Below, one piece after another: positions 1-7,521 of a DNA stretch of 64,000 bases; within the stretch, counting starts at the first letter, position 1; every line of letters starts with the position of its first letter. This DNA comes from Mycolicibacterium parafortuitum (GTDB lineage: Bacteria > Actinomycetota > Actinomycetes > Mycobacteriales > Mycobacteriaceae). The notes beneath the pieces are model-generated. The model searched no databases and was not told the origin of the DNA. It worked only from the letters and a program-made list of their open reading frames with translations. The translations under genes and the position numbers were made by a program. The stretch lies in assembly GCF_010725485.1 (NCBI RefSeq), contig NZ_AP022598.1, forward strand, positions 3,410,001 through 3,474,000, in the 5' to 3' direction.

Positions 1-1
1 C

Positions 2-697
2 GAACTCGCGGTCGGGGACACCCTGATCGCGCGTCCGCCGCGCAGTGCGTTCGCACCGGTCCTGCGCGCGCGCCGACATCTGTTGGTGGCGGCCGGGATC
101 GGCATCACCCCGATGGTGTCGCACCTGCGCAGCGCGAAGCTGTGGGGCCGCGACGTCCGGCTGTACTACATCCACCGGCCGGGGCGTGACGCCTACGTCG
201 ACACGATCCGCGAACTGACCGAGTATGCGTCGATCCACACCCGGCGCGCACCGTTCGCCACCGAGATCTCGGCCGCCCTCGCCGCCCAACCTCTCGGCGC
301 CCATCTCTACATCTGCGGACCACCCGCGTTCATCGAGTTCGTCGGCGTCACCGCCACGGCGCTGGGCTGGCCGGCGAGTCGAATCCACGTCGAGCACTTC
401 GGTTCCGACGCCCTCGATCCCGGCGAGCCGTTCTCCGTCCAGGTGCGCTCGACCGGGGAGAGGTTCACCGTCGAACCCGGTGTCTCACTGCTGGAGGCGT
501 TGGAGCGGCGCGGATTCGACATCCCGAACCTGTGCCGCCGAGGCGTGTGCGGTGAATGCCGGATCCCGGTGGCCGGCGGCGCCGCGATCACGCACCGCGA
601 CCTGTATCTGACCGACGACGACAAGAGGGCGGGGGACTCGCTGATGGCGTGTGTGTCGCGTGGCTGCACCGACCAGACCCTGGAGGTGGCGCTGTGA
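2..697 (+). CDS. PDR/VanB-type flavin reductase with C-terminal 2Fe-2S ferredoxin domain (5' end outside window)
   Basis: The reading frame is open from the first bases, so the N-terminal flavin-binding part lies outside the window; 231 residues are visible. They show a ferredoxin-NADP reductase-type nucleotide-binding fold (GIGITPM early, then YICGPPAF) followed by a plant-type 2Fe-2S domain with cysteine cluster CRRGVCGEC and a fourth Cys in LMACVSRG. This is the layout of phthalate-dioxygenase-reductase/VanB proteins, which pass electrons from NAD(P)H through flavin and the iron-sulfur centre to a partner oxygenase. The stop overlaps the next start (GTGA), so the DUF3445 heme protein downstream is the obvious partner. 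The family is secure; the partner is inferred. Confidence 0.9.
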   Translation, partial: ELAVGDTLIARPPRSAFAPVLRARRHLLVAAGIGITPMVSHLRSAKLWGRDVRLYYIHRPGRDAYVDTIRELTEYASIHTRRAPFATEISAALAAQPLGAHLYICGPPAFIEFVGVTATALGWPASRIHVEHFGSDALDPGEPFSVQVRSTGERFTVEPGVSLLEALERRGFDIPNLCRRGVCGECRIPVAGGAAITHRDLYLTDDDKRAGDSLMACVSRGCTDQTLEVAL

Positions 698-1671
698 TCT
701 CGGCACCGGACCTGATCGAGACGTTCCCGTTCCCGTTCGCGGCGGACACCTACCGCTATACCACCAATGTCGAGCCCGCCGGCTCGACGGTGACCACCCC
801 GGCGGGACGCTGGGGCGAGCGGGTTGTGGACATCGACAGCGAATACGAGGCCGAACTCGCCGAGCGCGCAGAGATTCTCGCCGCCGACCCGACCCGGTAT
901 GCGGTGCTGCCGCATATGAGGACGGCGTGCTGGGACGCGATGATGACCCTGATGCGGGAGATGGCCACCGCCTACCCGGACACGATGTCGCTGCAGCGCA
1001 ACGGGGCCGGCTGGCGATGGCGCAACGACCGTCTCGGCATCACCCAGGATTTCGTGTTGGGTGACGAGTCGACCCTGCCCGCCGAACCGCTGGCCTACAT
1101 CGGCGGCCAAGTCCAGGAGGACATCGTGCTGCTCGACCAGCGCGACGGCGATCTGTTCGGCGACGCCGGGGTGGTGACCTTCGCGGCCGACTGGTCGTTC
1201 GGGTTCGACGTGGGGATGACCTTTCTGGAGATCCACGGTCCGGTCCCGCGGCTGCGGCAGACCGGCGTGATCACCCGTGCCCGCGAGTTCCTGATGCGGC
1301 TGCAGCCCGGCGAGACCTACCGGCGTACCAACTGGACGCTGACCATCGACCGGCGCCTCGACGTGTCGACCGAGCGCTATCACGAGTGGGGTCCCGACCG
1401 CACCCTGATTCAGTCCGTCTCCGACGAGGAGTTCGGGCGCCGGGTGCACCTTCGGGTCGAGGTGCAGCACCTGATCCGGCTGCCCGAGTCGGGATCGATC
1501 TGCTTCCTGATCCGCACCTACCTGCTGCCGCTCGCCGATCTGGCGGCCTATGAGCCGTGGCGCGTGCGCGCCGCGGCGGTGCTCGCCGACCTGCCCGACG
1601 ACATGGCCGATTACAAGGGCATCATCGCCTACCGCGACCGCGCGGTCGCCTGGCTTCAGAACGCGGACTGA
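694..1671 (+). CDS. DUF3445 heme-dependent oxidative N-demethylase family protein
   Basis: The protein has 325 residues and starts at a GTG whose last bases form the TGA of the reductase gene, indicating translational coupling. The N-terminus (FPFPFAADTYRYTTN) and body match DUF3445, a family containing heme-dependent N-demethylases such as the DmmA-type dimethylamine monooxygenase subunit. The known role is oxidative removal of a methyl group from a secondary amine using O2 and electrons from a flavin/2Fe-2S reductase, exactly the type of protein encoded just upstream. The substrate here is unknown; other subunits, if any, would lie left of the window. The ammonium transporter on the facing strand suggests amine-nitrogen use, but that is inference. 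Confidence 0.82.
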   Translation: MISAPDLIETFPFPFAADTYRYTTNVEPAGSTVTTPAGRWGERVVDIDSEYEAELAERAEILAADPTRYAVLPHMRTACWDAMMTLMREMATAYPDTMSLQRNGAGWRWRNDRLGITQDFVLGDESTLPAEPLAYIGGQVQEDIVLLDQRDGDLFGDAGVVTFAADWSFGFDVGMTFLEIHGPVPRLRQTGVITRAREFLMRLQPGETYRRTNWTLTIDRRLDVSTERYHEWGPDRTLIQSVSDEEFGRRVHLRVEVQHLIRLPESGSICFLIRTYLLPLADLAAYEPWRVRAAAVLADLPDDMADYKGIIAYRDRAVAWLQNAD

Positions 1672-1679
1672 ATCCCGCA

Positions 1680-1738
1680 CCGAATGTACGGTTTCTGATC
1701 GGATTCGAACACGAACCCGACAGAAACCGTGCATTCGG
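1680..1738. repeat. Long inverted repeat just after the DUF3445 gene
   Basis: Arms at 1680-1697 and 1721-1738 are 18 nt with one mismatch (a G-U pair in one RNA strand). The intervening segment pairs again (TCGGATTCG with CGAACCCGA, one mismatch) around the loop AACA. The whole element can fold as one long hairpin starting 9 nt after the stop codon. It may be a terminator or RNA-stability element. Confidence 0.7.
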
Positions 1739-1765
1739 CGTGCGATCCGACCCTGACCGTTTGAC

Positions 1766-1805
1766 ACGAAATCGCCCGGATCCATTCGGATCCGGGCGAT
1801 TTCGT
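1766..1805. terminator. Perfect 18-bp hairpin, likely bidirectional terminator
   Basis: Left arm 1766-1783 (ACGAAATCGCCCGGATCC) is perfectly complementary to right arm 1788-1805 around the loop ATTC. It sits between two convergent transcription units, 12 bp from the stop of the small membrane protein gene on the minus strand. It has no long U tract, as is usual for mycobacterial terminators. Confidence 0.8.
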
Positions 1806-1817
1806 CGTTTGGCGTGA

Positions 1818-2036
1818 TCAGTAGGTGGTTGGTTCGCCTTCGGCCGCAGGTCCCGGCTCCACCGGCTGGTGCTCGATGATCGCCTTGTATGCGTGGTTCT
1901 CGTGCTGGACCATCCGGACGAAGAAGCCGATGAACACCACGAGCGCAAGGATGAAGACGAGCCATACTCCGAGTGAGAATCCCCCGAAGGTGAACACCAC
2001 ACCCGCGTCGTCGTAACTGTCGATGGGACTGAACAT
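1818..2036 (-). CDS. Small single-span membrane protein linked to the ammonium transporter
   Basis: The 72-residue protein has one hydrophobic segment at about residues 20-42 (LGVWLVFILALVVFIGFFV) and a charged, proline-rich tail. Its ATG follows the TAA of the transporter gene with no gap, so the two are co-transcribed and probably translationally coupled. I recognise no named family. The position suggests an accessory subunit or small regulator of the transporter, but nothing in the sequence proves it. Confidence 0.75.
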   Translation of the reverse strand: MFSPIDSYDDAGVVFTFGGFSLGVWLVFILALVVFIGFFVRMVQHENHAYKAIIEHQPVEPGPAAEGEPTTY

Positions 2037-3374
2037 TTACCTGACCTCCTCGCCGACTGCCAGAACCGCGGTGCCACTGCTCGACCGCATGGTCGTGACC
2101 GGGATGCCCTCCGGGTACGGCGTCGCGGGCACCTCGCTCAGGTCGAGACCCTGCTCTTCGACCGCCTTCGGAATGCGCAACAGACCAACCTTCTTCAGCC
2201 CAAGCGACACGAAGAAGGCCGGAATGAAGCCGAGTGCGGCGAACACGATCGCCCCGACCGCCTGGCCCCACAGCGACACCGAGGGATTGCCGTCGGTGTT
2301 GGGGTAGCCGGACAGGAAGATGCCCGCCATCAGCACCGAGTACAGACCGATTCCGCCGTGCACCGAGACCGCGCCCACCACGTCGTCGATCTTGAACTTC
2401 TCCAACAGCTTTCCGATGTAGGGAGCGATGCAGCCGGCGCCGAACGCGATCAGGAAGCCCAGGGCAGGGTGGTAGAGATCCATTCCGGACGCCACGCCGA
2501 TCACACCGCACAGGCCACCGGAAATGGTCCAGAACGGTTCACCACGAGAGGTCAGATATGCGCCGATGATGCCACCGGCCAGACCCATCAGCGTGTTGAA
2601 GGCGAACGCACTCAGCGTCGTCGGGCTGGCGTAGATCGTGGCGTAGCCGTCGCCGGCGTAGATGACGCAGCCCATCAGGAAGCCGAAGAAGCCGGTGAAG
2701 ATCAGCATCAGGCCCAGCATCGTCAGCGGCAGGTTGTGCGGCCGGATCGTCACGGGCTTGCCGTCAGGCAGGAACCGCCCGATGCGCGGACCGAGGTTGA
2801 TCAGGATGCCCAGCGTTGCGAAGCCGGCGATCATGTGCACGCAGCCGGCGGCGCCGACGTCGTGGAAGCCGAGCTTGGTGAGCATCCAGCCGGCGCCATG
2901 CCAGCCCCACGCCGCACCGATGATCCACGTGACGGAGCCGACCATCACGGTCAAGACGAGGAAGCCGCTGGTCCGGATACGTTCCAGCACAGCGCCCGAC
3001 ATGATCGAGCCGGTGGTCGCCGCGAACAGCGCGAAGGCGCCCCAGAAGATGCCGCTGGCCGGGTCCTGGACGTTCGGGCCCATGTTGTCGCTCCACGGCA
3101 GCGCCGCCTTGGCCGCATCGTTGAACTCGATGAAGCCACTGGGCATCGCGTTGTAGAGGAACCAGCCGACGAAGTAGAACGACGCCACGATGGTGGCGAA
3201 TGCCAACAGGTTCTTCATCGCCGTCGCCAGAACGTTCTTCGATCGCGAGGCGCCCACTTCGTAGGCGAGGAATCCCGCGTGGATGAGCATCATCAAAGCG
3301 ATGGACATCCAGTAGAAGAATTCATTGTTGACGGACGCCATCGTTGCGAGTGCGTCCTCCACTTCAGGTGTCAA
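2037..3374 (-). CDS. amt: Ammonium transporter (Amt family)
   Basis: The 445-residue polytopic membrane protein conducts ammonium/ammonia across the cytoplasmic membrane. Both pore histidines of the Amt signature are visible: CVHMIAGFATLG mid-protein and SVHGGIGLYSVLMAG near the end. The C-terminal tail keeps the GLDLSE element of the regulatory cytoplasmic tail. The start is a TTG preceded by GGAGG at 5 nt; the next in-frame GTG would be four codons in. The sequence diverges from classical AmtB, and no glnK/glnD follows; a 72-residue membrane protein does. Facing the demethylase operon, it may recover ammonium from amine breakdown (inference). Confidence 0.9.
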   Translation of the reverse strand: MTPEVEDALATMASVNNEFFYWMSIALMMLIHAGFLAYEVGASRSKNVLATAMKNLLAFATIVASFYFVGWFLYNAMPSGFIEFNDAAKAALPWSDNMGPNVQDPASGIFWGAFALFAATTGSIMSGAVLERIRTSGFLVLTVMVGSVTWIIGAAWGWHGAGWMLTKLGFHDVGAAGCVHMIAGFATLGILINLGPRIGRFLPDGKPVTIRPHNLPLTMLGLMLIFTGFFGFLMGCVIYAGDGYATIYASPTTLSAFAFNTLMGLAGGIIGAYLTSRGEPFWTISGGLCGVIGVASGMDLYHPALGFLIAFGAGCIAPYIGKLLEKFKIDDVVGAVSVHGGIGLYSVLMAGIFLSGYPNTDGNPSVSLWGQAVGAIVFAALGFIPAFFVSLGLKKVGLLRIPKAVEEQGLDLSEVPATPYPEGIPVTTMRSSSGTAVLAVGEEVR

Positions 3375-3474
3375 AGGAACCTCCGCCGTGTGGGTTGACT
3401 GACATGCCCCGAGCCGCCGCGTTTATTCGTAGTGTCCTCGAGGTACTGATGGTGTACGAGGGTTGACGCTAACC

Positions 3475-3491
3475 GTGGGAATGTGTCCCAC
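3475..3491. promoter_or_regulatory. Palindrome in the amt / S9 peptidase divergent region
   Basis: GTGGGA-N5-TCCCAC lies about 100 bp upstream of the amt TTG and 60 bp upstream of the peptidase ATG. It is a possible operator. I do not see a convincing GlnR box (paired AC-N9-AC) here, though nitrogen control would be expected for amt. Confidence 0.35.
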
Positions 3492-3550
3492 CTGTCAAGG
3501 CGAGTTAATTCCGTGTGAAGTCGTGCCGTGGGCTGTGTTACGAAGAAGGC

Positions 3551-5551
3551 ATGGCCGCTCATCCGGACGCGAATCCGGTCTCCAGCACACCGTTTCACGA
3601 CCTCGACGAGTTCTTGTCCCTGCCCCGGGTCTCGGGACTGGCGGTGTCGCCCGACGGCGACCGGGTCGTGACGACGGTCGCGACGCTCGACGACAAGCGC
3701 GTCGAGTTCGTCAGCGCGCTGTGGGAACTCGACCCGACGGGACGTCGACCGGCCCGGCGGATCACCCACGGCAGGACGGGGGAGTCGGCTCCGGTGTTCA
3801 CCGCCGACGGCGATCTGTTCTTCCTGGCCTCCCGGCCGGGCGCCGGTGAGGACAAGCCGCCCAAGGCTTTGTGGTGCCTGCCCGCCTCGGGCGGGGAAGC
3901 CTATCAGGTGTGCGCGATGCCCGGCGGCGTCGACGGCGTGGTGTCGGCGGGCGGCGCGACCGTGCTGGCCTCGTCGATGCTGCCGTCGGCCACCGACCTC
4001 GACGCCGACGAGAAGCTGCGTGCCGCGCGCAAGGACAACAAGGTGTCGGCGATCCTGCACGCCGGATACCCGGTGCGGTCCTGGGATCACGACATCGGGC
4101 CCGCGCAGACCCACCTGTTCCACGCCGACGGCGGCACCCGCCGCGATCTCACCGCCGGTCCCGCGGATGCACTGCGCGACAGCCACTTCGACGTCAGCCG
4201 TGACGGCGCCTTCGTGGTCACGTCCTGGAACGCCGCGGCACCGGGGGCGGCCCTGCGCAGCGTCCTGGTCCGGATCGACGTGGCCACCGGTGAGCGTGTC
4301 GTGATCGCCGACGATCCCGGCGCCGACCTCGGGTTCCCGGCGATCGCGCCGGACGGACGGTCGGTGGCCTACCTGCGGGAGACCCTGTCCACGCCGCATC
4401 AGGCACCCCGGATCACGTTGGGGCTGCTGCGTTTCGGCGGAGAACCGCGCGAGCTGACCGGCGACTGGGACCGCTGGCCCACCTCGGTGGCCTGGTCCCG
4501 CGACGGCTCGATGCTGATCGTCACCGCCGACGACAACGGGCGCGGGCCGATATTCGGGGTGGACCCGCAGACCGCTGCGGTGAGCGCCGTCGTCGCCGAC
4601 GATCACACCTACTCCGACGTGCGCACCGCGCCCGGGGGAGTGCTGTTCGCACTGCGCAGCTCCTACGCGACGCCACCGCATCCGGTCCGGATCGACCCGG
4701 ACGGAGCGGTGACCGTCCTGGATTGCGTTGCGCACCCGGAACTTCCGGGAACCCTCACCGAGATCACCACCACGGCAGAGGACGGGACGCCGGTCCGGTC
4801 GTGGCTGGTGCTACCCGCCGGTGAGGAACCCGCGCCGCTGGTGCTGTGGATCCACGGCGGCCCCCTGGGCAGCTGGAACGCCTGGCACTGGCGCTGGAAT
4901 CCGTGGCTGATGGCCGCGCAGGGGTATGCGGTGCTGCTGCCCGACCCGGCGCTGTCCACCGGGTACGGACAGGACTTCATCCAACGCGGCTGGGGGGCAT
5001 GGGGTTTCGCACCGTATACCGATCTGATGGCGGCCACCGACGCCGCATGCGCGCATCCGAGGGTGGACGGCACCCGCGCCGCGGCGATGGGTGGTTCGTT
5101 CGGTGGGTACATGGCCAACTGGATCGCCGGTCACACCGACCGCTTCGCCGCGATCGTGACCCACGCCGGCCTGTGGGCGCTCGACCAGTTCGGCGGCACC
5201 ACCGACGGCAGCTACTGGTGGGCCAGGGAGATGACCCCGGAGATGACGAGTGCGAACTCACCGCACCTGTTCGTCGCCGACATCACCGCCCCGATGCTGG
5301 TCATCCACGGCGACAAGGACTACCGCGTGCCGATCGGTGAGGCGCTGCGGCTGTGGTACGACCTGCTCAGCCGTTCGGCGCTGCCCGCCGCCGATGACGG
5401 CTCGACCGAGCACCGGTTCCTGTACTTCCCGTCGGAGAACCACTGGGTGCTCAGCCCGCAGCACGCCAAGCTCTGGTACCAGGTGGTGCTCGCGTTCCTC
5501 GGCAGGCACGTGCTCGGCGAGGACAGCGAGGTGCCCGAACTGCTCGGGTAG
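3551..5551 (+). CDS. S9 family serine peptidase (acylaminoacyl-peptidase / prolyl-oligopeptidase type)
   Basis: The 666-residue protein has a beta-propeller-like N-terminal half (residues ~25-400 with repeated SPDG / FTADG blade motifs) and a C-terminal alpha/beta-hydrolase domain. The nucleophile elbow is GGSFGGYMANW, the acid is in HGDKDYRVPIGEA and the histidine in ENHWVLSP. The family cleaves short peptides or acyl-amino acids in the cytosol; I see no signal peptide. I chose ATG 3551, after GAAGAAGG, over an in-frame ATG at 3515 that would add 12 poorly conserved-looking residues. Confidence 0.88.
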   Translation: MAAHPDANPVSSTPFHDLDEFLSLPRVSGLAVSPDGDRVVTTVATLDDKRVEFVSALWELDPTGRRPARRITHGRTGESAPVFTADGDLFFLASRPGAGEDKPPKALWCLPASGGEAYQVCAMPGGVDGVVSAGGATVLASSMLPSATDLDADEKLRAARKDNKVSAILHAGYPVRSWDHDIGPAQTHLFHADGGTRRDLTAGPADALRDSHFDVSRDGAFVVTSWNAAAPGAALRSVLVRIDVATGERVVIADDPGADLGFPAIAPDGRSVAYLRETLSTPHQAPRITLGLLRFGGEPRELTGDWDRWPTSVAWSRDGSMLIVTADDNGRGPIFGVDPQTAAVSAVVADDHTYSDVRTAPGGVLFALRSSYATPPHPVRIDPDGAVTVLDCVAHPELPGTLTEITTTAEDGTPVRSWLVLPAGEEPAPLVLWIHGGPLGSWNAWHWRWNPWLMAAQGYAVLLPDPALSTGYGQDFIQRGWGAWGFAPYTDLMAATDAACAHPRVDGTRAAAMGGSFGGYMANWIAGHTDRFAAIVTHAGLWALDQFGGTTDGSYWWAREMTPEMTSANSPHLFVADITAPMLVIHGDKDYRVPIGEALRLWYDLLSRSALPAADDGSTEHRFLYFPSENHWVLSPQHAKLWYQVVLAFLGRHVLGEDSEVPELLG

Positions 5552-5562
5552 CGTCGGCGGAC

Positions 5563-6819
5563 ATGAGTGGAAACCAGCGCGACCACGACATCGTCCTGTA
5601 CGGAGCCACCGGATTCGTCGGGAAACTCACCGCGCAGTACCTGGCCACGGCGGGCAGCGGTGCCCGGATCGCGCTGGCCGGCCGCTCCACCGACAAGTTG
5701 CTCGCCGTGCGCGACTCGCTCGGCGAGGCGGCGCAGGACTGGCCTCTGATCGCCGCCGACGCGTCGCAGCCGTCGACCCTCAACGAGATGGCGGCCGGCA
5801 CCCGTGTCGTGATCACCACGGTCGGCCCCTACCTGCGCTACGGACTGCCGCTGGTGGCCGCCTGCGCGGCCGCGGGCACCGACTACGCCGACCTGACCGG
5901 TGAGAGTCTGTTCGTCCGCAAGGCCATCGACCAGTACCACGAGCAGGCCGTCGAGACCGGGGCGCGCATCGTGAACGCGTGCGGGTTCGATTCCATCCCG
6001 TCCGATCTGACGGTGTTCGCGCTGTACCGGCAGGCGCAGCAGGACGGCACCGGCGAGCTCACCGACACCAACTTCGTCGCGAGGACCTTCGCCGGCGGCG
6101 TCTCGGGCGGCACCATGGCGTCGATGCTCGAGTTCGTCCGGGAAGCCGCGCAGGATCCCGACGGACGGCGACTGGTCGAGGATCCGTACACGCTGAGCCC
6201 GGACCGGGCCGCCGAACCCGAACTCGGCGCCCAACCCGACGCCCGGTGGCGGCGTGGCCGTGAGATCGCCCCCGAGCTCGACGGCTACTGGGTCGGTGCG
6301 TTCCCGATGGCGCTGCCCAACTCACGGATCGTGCGACGAAGCAACGCGCTGCTCGGCTACGGCTACGGCCGGCGCTTCGAGTACGGCGAGCAGATGAGCC
6401 TGGGCCGCTCGGTGGCCGCACCGGTGCTCGCGGCGATGGCGACGGCGGGCAACGCCGCCACCATCGGACTCGGAACCCGGTTCATCGACCGGGTGCCGCG
6501 CGGTGTGCTCGAGCGTGTCCTGCCCAAGCCGGGCACCGGACCCGACGAACGCACCCGCGAAAAGGGCCACTACACCGTCGAGACGTACACCACGACCAGC
6601 ACGGGCGCGCGCTACGTTGCCCGGATGTCGCAGCAGGGCGACCCCGGGTACAAGGCCACCGCGGTGCTGCTCGGCGAGAGCGGCCTGGCGCTCGCGCTGG
6701 ACCGCGACAAGCTGTCCGACCTGCGCGGGATCCTGACCCCGGCGGCCGCGATGGGCGATGCGCTGCTGGCCCGATTCCCCGCCGCCCAGGTCCGGCTCGA
6801 CGTCACGCGATTGACCTAG
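5563..6819 (+). CDS. Saccharopine dehydrogenase-like NAD(P)-binding protein (trans-acting enoyl reductase family)
   Basis: The 418-residue protein starts with a Rossmann motif (YGATGFVGKL, residues ~13-22) and continues as the mycobacterial family that includes Rv2449c and the lipid enoyl reductase Rv2953. The latter reduces double bonds on polyketide lipid intermediates; most members are uncharacterised. Placement directly before the DUF937 gene and valS matches Rv2449c in M. tuberculosis. A TAGCGT hexamer overlapping the upstream stop codon, 8 nt before the ATG, could be a -10 element. Confidence 0.8.
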   Translation: MSGNQRDHDIVLYGATGFVGKLTAQYLATAGSGARIALAGRSTDKLLAVRDSLGEAAQDWPLIAADASQPSTLNEMAAGTRVVITTVGPYLRYGLPLVAACAAAGTDYADLTGESLFVRKAIDQYHEQAVETGARIVNACGFDSIPSDLTVFALYRQAQQDGTGELTDTNFVARTFAGGVSGGTMASMLEFVREAAQDPDGRRLVEDPYTLSPDRAAEPELGAQPDARWRRGREIAPELDGYWVGAFPMALPNSRIVRRSNALLGYGYGRRFEYGEQMSLGRSVAAPVLAAMATAGNAATIGLGTRFIDRVPRGVLERVLPKPGTGPDERTREKGHYTVETYTTTSTGARYVARMSQQGDPGYKATAVLLGESGLALALDRDKLSDLRGILTPAAAMGDALLARFPAAQVRLDVTRLT

Positions 6820-6850
6820 CCGAAGTCTTCCGGGCGCCTGTCGGCGGGTC

Positions 6851-6856
6851 TACCGT
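6851..6856 (+). promoter_or_regulatory. -10 element (TACCGT), leaderless DUF937 gene
   Basis: TACCGT ends exactly 6 nt before the ATG at 6863, placing the predicted first transcribed base on the start codon. No Shine-Dalgarno sequence is present. Confidence 0.6.
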
Positions 6857-6862
6857 CGGATC

Positions 6863-7468
6863 ATGGCCGACCTCGATGAGCTCTACGCGCAGATTCCGAC
6901 ACAGCAGATCGCGCAGCGGCTGGGCGCGGACGAGAACGAGGTCAGCAGCGCGGTCAAAACACTGCTGCCGGTGCTCGTCGGCGGGCTGCAATACAACGCC
7001 GCGGACCCCGGCGCCGCGGCAGGCATCGCCGCCGCGGCCGACAATCACGCCGCCAGCGGCCTGCTCGACGGCGGCGTCGACGTCGACCAGGTCGACGAGA
7101 CCGACGGGTCCAAGGCGATCACCAAGATCTTCGGCGGCAACGACACCGGTCAGGTGGCTTCGGCGCTGTCCGGTGGCGGCGCCGGGAACAGCGAGCTGAT
7201 CGACAAGCTGCTCCCGATCCTCGCGCCGATCGTGCTCGCCTACATCGGCAGGAAGCTGTCCGGCGGGCAGAGCGCGCCGTCGGGTCAGTCCGGTGGCGGA
7301 CTCGGTGACATCCTCGGCGGAATCCTGGGTGGCGGGAACAGCGGCGGGCAGGGCGCGGGTGGCGGAGGCGACAACCCGCTGGGCAGCATTCTGGGCAGCG
7401 TGCTCGGCGGGGACAAGGGCGGACCGCTCGGCGACATCCTGGGCGGTCTGCTGGGCGGGCGAAAGTAG
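6863..7468 (+). CDS. DUF937 domain protein with glycine-rich tail
   Basis: The 201-residue protein has a helical DUF937 domain in residues ~1-140 (LPVLVGGLQYNA; LLPILAPIVLAYIGRKL). The Gly/Ser-rich C-terminus repeats the pattern LGDILGGILGG three times with variation. The family has no firmly established biochemical role. The repeated amphipathic glycine-rich segments suggest self-assembly or a low-complexity linker. The gene stands alone, with a predicted leaderless promoter. Confidence 0.8.
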   Translation: MADLDELYAQIPTQQIAQRLGADENEVSSAVKTLLPVLVGGLQYNAADPGAAAGIAAAADNHAASGLLDGGVDVDQVDETDGSKAITKIFGGNDTGQVASALSGGGAGNSELIDKLLPILAPIVLAYIGRKLSGGQSAPSGQSGGGLGDILGGILGGGNSGGQGAGGGGDNPLGSILGSVLGGDKGGPLGDILGGLLGGRK

Positions 7469-7509
7469 GCGGTCCGTCGGGCGCGACCGAACCACCCGCA
7501 GGGACTTCC

Positions 7510-7515
7510 TAGAAT
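7510..7515 (+). promoter_or_regulatory. -10 element (TAGAAT), leaderless valS
   Basis: TAGAAT is followed by 6 nt and then the GTG start of valS at 7522. There is no ribosome-binding site, so a leaderless mRNA beginning with GUG is predicted. Confidence 0.65.
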
Positions 7516-7521
7516 GGCGCG

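Noticed and set aside
307..2511. 734-codon open frame on the minus strand
   Set aside because: It runs antisense through the reductase and DUF3445 genes and part of amt; the translation is low-complexity Arg/Gly/Pro typical of shadow frames in GC-rich DNA.
3375..3550. GlnR binding site upstream of amt
   Set aside because: AC-rich spots exist but I could not find a pair with the expected spacing; left as something for a motif scan.
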